Shown here: positions 38,201-51,870 of the stretch, piece after piece
How positions within the stretch are numbered: position 1 is the first letter of the stretch
How the letters are laid out: each line of letters begins with the position of its first letter
From: Crotalaria pallida
Lineage: Eukaryota > Streptophyta > Magnoliopsida > Fabales > Fabaceae
DNA: 64,000 bases
Assembly: GCA_037953625.1 (NCBI GenBank)
Contig: CM075651.1
Location: 108,253,001-108,317,000, forward strand
Reading direction: 5' to 3'
Program-made: the position numbers and the translations under genes
The notes under the pieces: generated by a model
What the model saw: the letters and a program-made list of their open reading frames with translations, nothing else
Databases searched by the model: none
What the model was told of the DNA's origin: nothing

Positions 38201-39598
38201 TGTTTAGGATCATTCAAATGGTTCTTATAAGTCCTAATACACATTCCTAGACCATTCTAAGCCTTTAGAATACTCTCTTAACCATTCTACACTTGTTAGA
38301 ACCTCCAAAGTATCATGCTACACCCTCTACATCCCTTGGGGACTCAAGCATTTGTTTAGGATCATTCTAATTGTTATTATAAGTCCTAATACACATTCCT
38401 AGACCATTCAAAGCCTTTAGAATACTCTCTTAACCATTCTACACCTGTTAGAACCTCCAAGGACTCATGCTACACCCTCTACGTCACTTTGGGGACTCAA
38501 GCATTATTTAGGATCATTCTAATGGTTCTTATAAGTCCTAATACATATTCCTAGACCATTCTAAGCCTTTAGAATACTCTCTTAACCATTCTACACCTGT
38601 TAGAACCTCCAATGACTCATGCTAGACCCTCTACGTCCCTTGGGGCTCAAGCATTGTTCAGGATCATTCTAATGGTTCTTATAAGTCCTAATACACATTC
38701 CTAGACCATTCTAAGCCTTTAGAATACTCTCTTAACCATTCTACACTTGTTAGAACCTCCAACGTCTCATGCTACACCCTCTACGTCCCTTGGGGTACCA
38801 TGCAATGTTTAGGATCATTCTAATGGTTATTATAAGTCCTAATACACATTCCTAGACCATTCAAAGCCTTTAGAATACTCTCTTAACCATTCTACACCTG
38901 TTAGAACCTCCAAGGACTCATGCTACACCCTCTACGTCACTTTGGGGACTCAAGCATTATTTAGGATCATTCTAATGGTTCTTATAAGTCCTAATACATA
39001 TTCCTAGACCATTCTAAGCCTTTAGAATACTCTCTTAACCATTCTACACCTGTTAGAACCTCCAATGACTCATGCTAGACCCTCTACGTCCCTTGGGGCT
39101 CAAGCATTGTTCAGGATCATTCTAATGGTTCTTATAAGTCCTAATACACATTCCTAGACCATTCTAAGCCTTTAGAATACTCTCTTAACCATTCTACACT
39201 TGTTAGAACCTCCAACGTCTCATGCTACACCCTCTACGTCCCTTGGGGACTCAAGCATTGTTTAGGATCATTCTAATGGTTATTATAAGTCCTAATACAC
39301 ATTCCTAGACCATTTTAAGCCTTTAGAATACTCTCTTAACCATTCTACATTTGTTAGAACCTCCTAGGACTCATTCTAGACCCTCTACGTCCCTTGGGGA
39401 CTCTAGCATTGTTTAGGATCATTCAAATGGTTCTTATAAGTCCTAATACACATTCCTAGACCATTCTAAGCCTTTAGAATACTCTCTTAACCATTCTACA
39501 CTTGTTAGAACCTCCAAAGTATCATGCTACACCCTCTACATCCCTTGGGGACTCAAGCATTGTTTAGGATCATTCTAATTGTTATTATAAGTCCTAAT
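35276..39598 (+). repeat. Long HOR with 2417-bp period (16 monomers + 1 bp)
   Basis: GCATTTGTTTAGG occurs at 35931 and 38348, CGTCACTTTGG near 36065 and 38482 and again near 36518 and 38935, and CATTTGTTAGAACC at 36931 and 39348, all 2417 bp apart. The extra base comes from GCATTTGTTT. Identity covers about 35276-37181 against 37693-39598, about 1.9 kb, and the intervening 0.5 kb differs. The period is therefore partly replaced by other units. Confidence 0.85.
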
Positions 39599-42500
39599 AG
39601 ACATTCCTAGACCATTCTAAGCCTTTAGAATACTCTCTTAACCATTCTACACTTGTTAGAACCTCCAAGGACTCATGCTACACCCTCTACGTCCCTTGGG
39701 GACCCAAGCTTTGTTTAGGATCATTCTAATGGTTCTTATAAGTCCTAATACACATTCCTAGACCATTCTAAGCCTTTAGAATACTCTCTTAACCATTCTA
39801 CACTTGTTAGAACCTCCAACGTCTCATGCTACACCCTCTACGTCCCTTGGGGTACCATGCAATGTTTAGGATCATTCTAATGGTTATTATAAGTCCTAAT
39901 ACACATTCCTAGACCATTCTAAACCTTTAGAATACTCTCTTAACCATTCTACACCTGTTAGAACCTCCAATGACTCAAGCTAGAACCTCTACGTCCCTTG
40001 GGGACTCAAGCATTGTTTAGGATCATTCTAATGGTTCTTATAAGTCCTAATACACATTCCTAGACCGTTCTAAGCCTTTAGAATACTCTCTTAACCATTC
40101 TACACTTGTTAGAACCTCCAACGTCTCATGCTACACCCTCTACGTCCCTTGGGGACTCAAGCATTGTTTAGGATCATTCTAATGGTTATTATAAGTCCTA
40201 ATACACATTCCTAGACCATTTTAAGCCTTTAGAATACTCTCTTAACCATTCTACATTTGTTAGAACCTCCTAGGACTCATTCTAGACCCTCTACGTCCCT
40301 TGGGGACTCTAGCATTGTTTAGGATCATTCAAATGGTTCTTATAAGTCCTAATACACATTCCTAGACCATTCTAAGCCTTTAGAATACTCTCTTAACCAT
40401 TCTACACTTGTTAGAACCTCCAAAGTATCATGCTACACCCTCTACATCCCTTGGGGACTCAAGCATTGTTTAGGATCATTCTAATTGTTATTATAAGTCC
40501 TAATACACATTCCTAGACCATTCTAAGCCTTTAGAATACTCTCTTAACCATTCTACACTTGTTAGAACCTCCAAGGACTCATGCTACACCCTCTATGTCC
40601 CTTGGGGACCCAAGCTTTGTTTTTGATCATTCTAATGGTTCTTATAAGTCCTAATACACATTCCTAGACCATTCTAAGCCTTTAGAATACTCTCTTAACC
40701 ATTCTACACTTGTTAGAACCTCCAACGTCTCATGCTACACCCTCTATGTCCCTTGGGGTACCATGCAATGTTTAGGATCATTCTAATGGTTATTATAAGT
40801 CCTAATACACATTCCTAGACCATTCTAAGCCTTTAGAATACTCTCTTAACCATTCTACACCTGTTAGAACCTCCAATGACTCAAGCTAGAACCTCTACGT
40901 CCCTTGGGGACTCAAGCATTGTTTAGGATCATTCTAATGGTTCTTATAAGTCCTAATACACATTCCTAGACCGTTCTAAGCCTTTAGAATACTCTCTTAA
41001 CCATTCTACACTTGTTAGAACCTCCAACGTCTCATGCTGCACCCTCTACGTCCCTTGGGGTACCATGCAATGTTTAGGATCATTCTAATGGTTATTATAA
41101 GTCCTAATACACATTCCTAGACCATTCAAAGCCTTTAGAATACTCTCTTAACCATTCTACACCTGTTAGAACCTCCAAGGACTCATGCTACACCCTCTAC
41201 GTCACTTTGGGGACTCAAGCATTATTTAGGATCATTCTAATGGTTCTTATAAGTCCTAATACATATTCCTAGACCATTCTAAGCCTTTAGAATACTCTCT
41301 TAACCATTCTACACCTGTTAGAACCTCCAATGACTCATGCTAGACCCTCTACGTCCCTTGGGGCTCAAGCATTGTTCAGGATCATTCTAATGGTTCTTAT
41401 AAGTCCTAATACACATTCCTAGACCATTTTAAGCCTTTAGAATACTCTCTTAACCATTCTACACTTGTTAGAACCTCCAAGGACTCATGCTACACCCTCT
41501 ACGTCCCTTGGGGTACCATGCAATGTTTAGGATCATTCTAATGGTTATTATAAGTCCTAATACACATTCCTAGACCATTTTAAGCCTTTAGAATACTCTC
41601 TTAACCATTCTACATCTGTTAGAACCTCCTAGGACTCATGCTAGAACCTCTACGTCCCTTGGGGACTCAAGCATTGTTTAGGATCATTCTAATGGTTCTT
41701 ATAAGTCCTAATACACATTCCTAGACCATTCTAAGCCTTTAGAATACTCTCTTAACCATTCTACACTTGTTAGAACCTCCAACGTCTCATGCTACACCCT
41801 CTACATCCCTTGGGGACTCAAGCATTGTTTAGGATCATTCTAATTGTTATTATAAGTCCTAATACACATTCCAAGACCATTTTAAGCCTTTAGAATACTC
41901 TCTTAACCATTCTACACTTGTTAGAACCTCCAAGGACTCATGCTACACCCTCTACGTCCCTTGGGGACCCAAGCTTTGTTTAGGATCATTCTAATGGTTC
42001 TTATAAGTCCTAATACACATTCCTAGACCATTCTAAGCCTTTAGAATACTCTCTTAACCATTCTACACTTGTTAGAACCTCCAACGTCTCATGCTACACC
42101 CTCTACGTCCCTTGGGGTACCATGCAATGTTTAGGATCATTCTAATGGTTATTATAAGTCCTAATACACATTCCTAGACCATTCTAAGCCTTTAGAATAC
42201 TCTCTTAACCATTCTACACCTGTTAGAACCTCCAATGACTCAAGCTAGAACCTCTACGTCCCTTGGGGACTCAAGCATTGTTTAGGATCATTCTAATGGT
42301 TCTTATAAGTCCTAATACACATTCCTAGACCGTTCTAAGCCTTTAGAATACTCTCTTAACCATTCTACACTTGTTAGAACCTCCAACGTCTCATGCTACA
42401 CCCTCTACGTCCCTTGGGGTACCATGCAATGTTTAGGATCATTCTAATGGTTATTATAAGTCCTAATACACATTGCTAGACCATTCAAAGCCTTTAGAAT

Positions 42501-45500
42501 ACTCTCTTAACCATTCTACACCTGTTAGAACCTCCAAGGACTCATGCTACACCCTCTACGTCACTTTGGTCACTCAAGCATTATTTAGGATCATTCTAAT
42601 GGTTCTTATAAGTCCTAATACATATTCCTAGACCATTCTAAGCCTTTAGAATACTCTCTTAACCATTCTACACCTGTTAGAACCTCCAATGACTCATGCT
42701 AGACCCTCTACGTCCCTTCGGGCTCAAGCATTGTTCAGGATCATTCTAATGGTTCTTATAAGTCCTAATACACATTCCTAGACCATTCTAAGCCTTTAGA
42801 ATACTCTCTTAACCATTCTACACTTGTTAGAACCTCCAAGGACTCATGCTACACCCTCTACGTCCCTTGGGGTACCATGCAATGTTTAGGATCATTCTAA
42901 TGGTTATTATAAGTCCTAATACACATTCCTAGACCATTTTAAGCCTTTAGAATACTCTCTTAACCATTCTACATCTGTTAGAACCTCCTAGGACTCATGC
43001 TAGACCCTCTACGTCCCTTGGGGACTCTAGCATTGTTTAGGATCATTCAAATGGTTCTTATAAGTCCTAATACACATTCCTAGACCATTCTAAGCCTTTA
43101 GAATACTCTCTTAACCATTCTACACTTGTTAGAACCTCCAAAGTATCATGCTACACCCTCTACATCCCTTGGGGACTCAAGCATTGTTTAGGATCATTCT
43201 AATTGTTATTATAAGTCCTAATACACATTCCTAGACCATTTTAAGCCTTTAGAATACTCTCTTAACCATTCTACACTTGTTAGAACCTCCAAGGACTCAT
43301 GCTACACCCTCTACGTCCCTTGGGGACCCAAGCTTTGTTTAGGATCATTCTAATGGTTCTTATAAGTCCTAATACACATTCCTAGACCATTCTAAGCCTT
43401 TAGAATACTCTCTTAACCATTCTACACTTGTTAGAACCTCCAACGTCTCATGCAACACCCTCTACGTCCCTTGGGGTACCATGCAATGTTTAGGATCATT
43501 CTAATGGTTATTATAAGTCCTAATACACATTCCTAGACCATTTTAAGCCTTTAGAATACTCTCTTAACCATTCTACATCTGTTAGAACCTCCTAGGACTC
43601 ATGCTAGACCCTCTACGTCCCTTGGGGACTCCAGCATTGTTTAGGATCATTCAAATGGTTCTTATAAGTCCTAATACACATTCCTAGACCATTCTAAGCC
43701 TTTAGAATACTCTCTTAACCATTCTACACTTGCTAGAACCTCCAAAGTATCATGCTACACCCTCTACATCCCTTGGGGACTCAAGCATTGTTTAGGATCA
43801 TTCTAATTGTTATTATAAGTCCTAATACACATTCCTAGACCATTCTAAGCCTTTAGAATACTCTCTTAACCATTCTACACTTGTTAGAACCTCCAAGGAC
43901 TCATGCTACACCCTCTATGTCCCTTGGGGACCCAAGCTTTGTTTTTGATCATTCTAATGGTTCTTATAAGTCCTAATACACATTCCTAGACCATTCTAAG
44001 CCTTTAGAAGACTCTCTTAACCATTCTACACTTGTTAGAACCTCCAACGTCTCATGCTACACCCTCTACGTCCCTTGGGGTACCATGCAATGTTTAGGAT
44101 CATTCTAATGGTTCTTATATGTCCTAATACACATTGCTAGACCATTCAAAGCCTTTAGAATACTCTCTTAACCATTCTACACCTGTTAGAACCTCCAAGG
44201 ACTCATGCTACACCCTCTACGTCACTTTGGGGACTCAAGCATTATTTAGGATCATTCTAATGGTTCTTATAAGTCCTAATACATATTCCTAGACCATTCT
44301 AAGCCTTTAGAATACTCTCTTAACCATTCTACACCTGTTAGAACCTCCAATGACTCAAGCTAGAACCTCTACGTCCCTTGGGGACTCAAGCATTGTTGAG
44401 GATCATTCTAATGGTTCTTATAAGTCCTAATACACATTCCTAGACCGTTCTAAGCCTTTAGAATACTCTCTTAACCATTCTACACTTGTTAGAACCTCCA
44501 ACGTCTCATGCTACACCCTCTACGTCCCTTGGGGTACCATGCAATGTTTAGGATCATTCTAATGGTTATTATAAGTCCTAATACACATTCCTAGACCATT
44601 TTAAGCCTTTAGAATACTCTCTTAACCATTCTACATATGTTAGAACCTCCTAGGACTCATGCTAGACCCTCTACGTCCCTTGGGGACTCCAGCATTGTTT
44701 AGGATCATTCAAATGGTTCTTATAAGTCCTAATACACATTCCTAGACCATTCTAAGCCTTTAGAATACTCTCTTAACCATTCTACACTTGTTAGAACCTC
44801 CAAAGTATCATGCTACACCCTCTACATCCCTTGGGGACTCAAGCATTGTTTAGGATCATTCTAATTGTTATTATAAGTCCTAATACACATTCCTAGACCA
44901 TTCTAAGCCTTTAGAATACTCTCTTAACCATTCTACACTTGTTAGAACCTCCAAGGACTCATGCTACACCCTCTACGTCCCTTGGGGACCCAAGCTTTGT
45001 TTAGGATCATTCTAATGGTTCTTATAAGTCCTAATACACATTCCTAGACCATTCTAAGCCTTTAGAATACTCTCTTAACCATTCTACACTTGTTAGAACC
45101 TCCAACGTCTCATGCTACACCCTCTACGTCCCTTGGGGTACCATGCAATGTTTAGGATCATTCTAATGGTTATTATAAGTCCTAATACACATTCCTAGAC
45201 CATTATAAGCCTTTAGAATACTCTCTTAACCATTCTACACCTGTTAGAACCTCCAATGAATCAAGCTAGAACCTCTACGTCCCTTGGGGACTCAAGCATT
45301 GTTTAGGATCATTCTAATGGTTCTTATAAGTCCTAATACACATTCCTAGACCGTTCTAAGCATTTAGAATACTCTCTTAACCATTCTACACTTGTTAGAA
45401 CCTCCAACGTCTCATGCTACACCCTCTACGTCCCTTGGGGTACCATGCAATGTTTAGGATCATTCTAATGGTTATTATAAGTCCTAATACACATTGCTAG

Positions 45501-46080
45501 ACCATTCAAAGCCTTTAGAATACTCTCTTAACCATTCTACACCTGTTAGAACCTCCAAGGACTCATGCTACACCCTCTACGTCACTTTGGGGACTCAAGC
45601 ATTATTTAGGATCATTCTAATGGTTCTTATAAGTCCTAATACATATTCCTAGACCATTCTAAGCCTTTAGAATACTCTCTTAACCATTCTACACTTGTTA
45701 GAACCTCCAACGTCTCATGCTACACCCTCTACGTCCCTTCGGGCTCAAGCATTGTTCAGGATCATTCTAATGGTTCTTATAAGTCCTAATACACATTCCT
45801 AGACCATTCTAAGCCTTTAGAATACTCTCTTAACCATTCTACACTTGTTAGAACCTCCAACGTCTCATGCTACACCCTCTACGTCCCTTGGGGTACCATG
45901 CAATGTTTAGGATCATTCTAATGGTTATTATAAGTCCTAATACACATTCCTAGACCATTTTAAGCCTTTAGAAAACTCTCTTAACCATTCTACATCTGTT
46001 AGAGCCTCCTAGGACTCATGCTAGACCCTCTACGTCCCTTGGGGACTCTAGCATTGTTTAGGATCATTCAAATGGTTCTT
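39599..46080 (+). repeat. Mosaic of the right-hand subfamilies
   Basis: The same subfamilies as at 29-39 kb (CCAACGTCTC, CCAAAGTATC, ACCCAAGCTTTG, CGTCACTTTGG, CTCAAGCTAGAACC with ACCGTTCTAAG) continue in changing order. Near 39598 the CTAATAGACATTCC unit and the following CTAAACCTTTAG unit repeat a segment also seen at 31440 and 34309. A small variant, CACATTGCTAGACC, appears near 42470 and recurs near 44133 and 45492. No single long period covers the stretch. Confidence 0.75.
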
Positions 46081-49000
46081 ATAAGTCCTAATACACATTC
46101 CTAGACCATTCTAAGCCTTTAGAATACTCTCTTAACCATTCTACACTTGTTAGAACCTCCAAAGTATCATGCTACACCCTCTACATCCCTTGGGGACTCA
46201 AGCATTGTTTAGGATCATTCTAATTGTTATTATAAGTCCTAATACACATTCCTAGACCATTCTAAGCCTTTAGAATACTCTCTTAACCATTCTACACTTG
46301 TTAGAACCTCCAAGGACTCATGCTACACCCTCTATGTCCCATGGGGACCCAAGCTTTGTTTTTGATCATTCTAATGGTTCTTATAAGTCCTAATACACAT
46401 TCCTAGACCATTCTAAGCCTTTAGAATACTCTCTTAACCATTCTACACTTGTTAGAACCTCCAACGTCTCATGCTACACCCTCTACGTCCCTTGGGGTAC
46501 CATGCAATGTTTAGGATCATTCTAATGGTTATTATAAGTCCTAATACACATTCCTAGACCATTCTAAGCCTTTAGAATACTCCCTTAACCATTCTACACC
46601 TGTTAGAACCTCCAATGACTCAAGCTAGAACCTCTACGTCCCTTGGGGACTCAAGCATTGTTTAGGATCATTCTAATGGTTCTTATAAGTCCTAATACAC
46701 ATTCCTAGACCGTTCTAAGCCTTTAGAATACTCTCTTAACCATTCTACACTTGTTAGAACCTCCAACGTCTCATGCTACACCCTCTACGTCCCTTGGGGT
46801 ACCATGCAATGTTTAGGATCATTCTAATGGTTATTATAAGTCCTAATACACATTCCTAGACCATTCAAAGCCTTTAGAATACTCTCTTAACCATTCTACA
46901 CTTGTTAGAACCTCCAACGTCTCATGCTACACCCTCTACGTCCCTTGGGGACCCAAGCTTTGTTTAGGATCATTCTAATGGTTCTTATAAGTCCTAATAC
47001 ACATTCCTAGACCATTCTAAGCCTTTAGAATACTCTCTTAACCATTCTACACTTGTTAGAACCTCCAACGTCTCATGCTACACCCTCTACGTCCCTTGGG
47101 GTACCATGCAATGTTTAGGATCATTCTAATGGTTATTATAAGTCCTAATACACATTCCTAGACCATTCAAAGCCTTTAGAATACTCTCTTAACCATTCTA
47201 CACTTGTTAGAACCTCCAACGTCTCATGCTACACCCTCTACGTCCCTTGGGGACCCAAGCTTTGTTTAGGATCATTCTAATGGTTCTTATAAGTCCTAAT
47301 ACACATTCCTAGACCATTCTAAGCCTTTAGAATACTCTCTTAACCATTCTACACTTGTTAGAACCTCCAACGTCTCATGCTACACCCTCTACGTCCCTTG
47401 GGGTACCATGCAATGTTTAGGATCATTCTAATGGTTATTATAAGTCCTAATACACATTCCTAGACCATTTTAAGCCTTTAGAAAACTCTCTTAACCATTC
47501 TACATCTGTTAGAGCCTCCTAGGACTCATGCTAGACCCTCTACGTCCCTTGGGGACTCTAGCATTGTTTAGGATCATTCAAATGGTTCTTATAAGTCCTA
47601 ATACACATTCCTAGACCATTCTAAGCCTTTAGAATACTCTCTTAACCATTCTACACTTGTTAGAACCTCCAAAGTATCATGCTACACCCTCTACATCCCT
47701 TGGGGACTCAAGCATTGTTTAGGATCATTCTAATTGTTATTATAAGTCCTAATACACATTCCTAGACCATTCTAAGCCTTTAGAATACTCTCTTAACCAT
47801 TCTACACTTGTTAGAACCTCCAAAGTATCATGCTACACCCTCTACATCCCTTGGGGACTCAAGCATTGTTTAGGATCATTCTAATTGTTATTATAAGTCC
47901 TAATACACATTCCTAGACCATTCTAAGCCTTTAGAATACTCTCTTAACCATTCTACACTTGTTAGAAAATCCAAGGACTCATGCTACACCCTCTACGTCC
48001 CTTGGGGACCCAGGCTTTGTTTAGGATCATTCTAATGGTTCTTATAAGTCCTAATACACATTCCTAGACCATTCTAAGCCTTTAGAATACTCTCTTAACC
48101 ATTCTACACTTGTTAGAACCTCCAACGTCTCATGCTACACCCTCTACGTCCCTTGGGGACCCAAGCTTTGTTTAGGATCATTCTAATGGTTCTTATAAGT
48201 CCTAATACACATTCCTAGACCATTCTAAGCCTTTAGAATACTCTCTTAACCATTCTACACTTGTTAGAACCTCCAACGTCTCATGCTACACCCTCTACGT
48301 CCCTTGCGGTACCATGCAATGTTTAGGATCATTCTAATGGTTATTATAAGTCCTAATACACATTCCTAGACCATTCTAAGCCTTTAGAATACTCTCTTAA
48401 CCATTCTACACCTATTAGAACCTCCAAGGACTCATAATACACCCTCTATGTCCCTTGGGGAATCAAGCATTGTTTAGGATCATTCTAATGGTTCTTATAA
48501 GTCCCAATACACATTCCTAGACCATTCTAAGCCTTTAGAATACTCTGTTAACCATTCTACACTTGTTAGAACCTCCAACGTCTCATGCTACACCCTCTAC
48601 GTCCCTTGGGGTACCATGCAATGTTTAGGATCATTCTAATGGTTATTATAAGTCCTAATACACATTCCTAGACCATTCTAAGCCTTTAGAATACTCTCTT
48701 AACCATTCTACACCTGTTAGAACCTCCAAGGACTCATGCTACACCCTCTACGTCACTTTGGGGACTCAAGCATTATTTAGGATCATTCTAATGGTTCTTA
48801 TAAGTCCTAATACATATTCCTAGACCATTCTAAGCCTTTAGAATACTCTCTTAACCATTCTACACCTGTTAGAACCTCCAATGACTCATGCTAGACCCTC
48901 TACATCCCTTGGGGTACCATGCAAAGTTTAGGATCATTCTAATGGTTATTATAAGTCCTAATACACATTCCTAGACCATTCTAAGCCTTTAGAATACTCT

Positions 49001-51870
49001 CTTAACCATTCTACACTTGTTAGAACCTCCAAAGTATCATGCTACACCCTCTACATCCCTTGGGGACTCAAGCATTGTTTAGGATCATTCTAATTGTTAT
49101 TATAAGTCCTAATACACATTCCTAGACCATTCTAAGCCTTTAGAATACTCTCTTAACCATTGTACACTTGTTAGAACCTCCAAGGACTCATGCTACACCC
49201 TCTATGTCCCATGGGGACCCAAGCTTTGTTTTTGATCATTCTAATGGTTCTTATAAGTCCTAATACACATTCCTAGACCATTCTAAGCCTTTAGAATACT
49301 CTCTTAACCATTCTACACTTGTTAGAACCTCCAACGTCTCATGCTACACCCTCTACGTCCCTTGGGGTACCATGCAATGTTTAGGATCATTCTAATGGTT
49401 ATTATAAGTCCTAATACACATTCCTAGACCATTCTAAGCCTTTAGAATACTCCCTTAACCATTCTACACCTGTTAGAACCTCCAATGACTCAAGCTAGAA
49501 CCTCTACGTCCCTTGGGGACTCAAGCATTGTTTAGGATCATTCTAATGGTTCTTATAAGTCCTAATACACATTCCTAGACCGTTCTAAGCCTTTAGAATA
49601 CTCTCTTAACCATTCTACACTTGTTAGAACCTCCAACGTCTCATGCTACACCCTCTACGTCCCTTGGGGTACCATGCAATGTTTAGGATCATTCTAATGG
49701 TTATTATAAGTCCTAATACACATTCCTAGACCATTCAAAGCCTTTAGAATACTCTCTTAACCATTCTACACTTGTTAGAACCTCCAACGTCTCATGCTAC
49801 ACCCTCTACGTCCCTTGGGGACCCAAGCTTTGTTTAGGATCATTCTAATGGTTCTTATAAGTCCTAATACACATTCCTAGACCATTCTAAGCCTTTAGAA
49901 TACTCTCTTAACCATTCTACACTTGTTAGAACCTCCAACGTCTCATGCTACACCCTCTACGTCCCTTGGGGTACCATGCAATGTTTAGGATCATTCTAAT
50001 GGTTATTATAAGTCCTAATACACATTCCTAGACCATTCAAAGCCTTTAGAATACTCTCTTAACCATTCTACACTTGTTAGAACCTCCAACGTCTCATGCT
50101 ACACCCTCTACGTCCCTTGGGGACCCAAGCTTTGTTTAGGATCATTCTAATGGTTCTTATAAGTCCTAATACACATTCCTAGACCATTCTAAGCCTTTAG
50201 AATACTCTCTTAACCATTCTACACTTGTTAGAACCTCCAACGTCTCATGCTACACCCTCTACGTCCCTTGGGGTACCATGCAATGTTTAGGATCATTCTA
50301 ATGGTTATTATAAGTCCTAATACACATTCCTAGACCATTTTAAGCCTTTAGAAAACTCTCTTAACCATTCTACATCTGTTAGAGCCTCCTAGGACTCATG
50401 CTAGACCCTCTACGTCCCTTGGGGACTCTAGCATTGTTTAGGATCATTCAAATGGTTCTTATAAGTCCTAATACACATTCCTAGACCATTCTAAGCCTTT
50501 AGAATACTCTCTTAACCATTCTACACTTGTTAGAACCTCCAACGTCTCATGCTACACCCTCTACGTCCCTTGGGGTACCATGCAATGTTTAGGATCATTC
50601 TAATGGTTATTATAAGTCCTAATACACATTCCTAGACCATTCTAAGCCTTTAGAATACTCCCTTAACCATTCTACACCTGTTAGAACCTCCAATGACTCA
50701 AGCTAGAACCTCTACGTCCCTTGGGGACTCAAGCATTGTTTAGGATCATTCTAATGGTTCTTATAAGTCCTAATACACATTCCTAGACCGTTCTAAGCCT
50801 TTAGAATACTCTCTTAACCATTCTACACTTGTTAGAACCTCCAACGTCTCATGCTACACCCTCTACGTCCCTTGGGGTACCATGCAATGTTTAGGATCAT
50901 TCTAATGGTTATTATAAGTCCTAATACACATTCCTAGACCATTCAAAGCCTTTAGAATACTCTCTTAACCATTCTACACTTGTTAGAACCTCCAACGTCT
51001 CATGCTACACCCTCTACGTCCCTTGGGGACCCAAGCTTTGTTTAGGATCATTCTAATGGTTCTTATAAGTCCTAATACACATTCCTAGACCATTCTAAGC
51101 CTTTAGAATACTCTCTTAACCATTCTACACTTGTTAGAACCTCCAACGTCTCATGCTACACCCTCTACGTCCCTTGCGGTACCATGCAATGTTTAGGATC
51201 ATTCTAATGGTTATTATAAGTCCTAATACACATTCCTAGACCATTCTAAGCCTTTAGAATACTCTCTTAACCATTCTACACCTATTAGAACCTCCAAGGA
51301 CTCATAATACACCCTCTATGTCCCTTGGGGAATCAAGCATTGTTTAGGATCATTCTAATGGTTCTTATAAGTCCCAATACACATTCCTAGACCATTCTAA
51401 GCCTTTAGAATACTCTGTTAACCATTCTACACTTGTTAGAACCTCCAACGTCTCATGCTACACCCTCTACGTCCCTTGGGGTACCATGCAATGTTTAGGA
51501 TCATTCTAATGGTTATTATAAGTCCTAATACACATTCCTAGACCATTCTAAGCCTTTAGAATACTCTCTTAACCATTCTACACCTGTTAGAACCTCCAAG
51601 GACTCATGCTACACCCTCTACGTCACTTTGGGGACTCAAGCATTATTTAGGATCATTCTAATGGTTCTTATAAGTCCTAATACATATTCCTAGACCATTC
51701 TAAGCCTTTAGAATACTCTCTTAACCATTCTACACCTGTTAGAACCTCCAATGACTCATGCTAGACCCTCTACATCCCTTGGGGTACCATGCAAAGTTTA
51801 GGATCATTCTAATGGTTATTATAAGTCCTAATACACATTCCTAGACCATTCTAAGCCTTTAGAATACTCT
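46080..51870 (+). repeat. Mosaic HOR with 2870-bp period
   Basis: GTCCCATGGGGACCC occurs near 46336 and 49206, AGAAAACTCTC near 47482 and 50352, AGTCCCAATACACATTCC near 48500 and 51370, and TACTCTGTTAACC near 48542 and 51412, all 2870 bp apart. Matching covers about 46080-47660 against 48950-50530, and 48090-49000 against 50960-51870. The 0.4 kb between the matched parts differs, so one copy has exchanged units since duplication. The ATG in GTCCCATGGGG also creates an NcoI site unique to these copies. Confidence 0.82.
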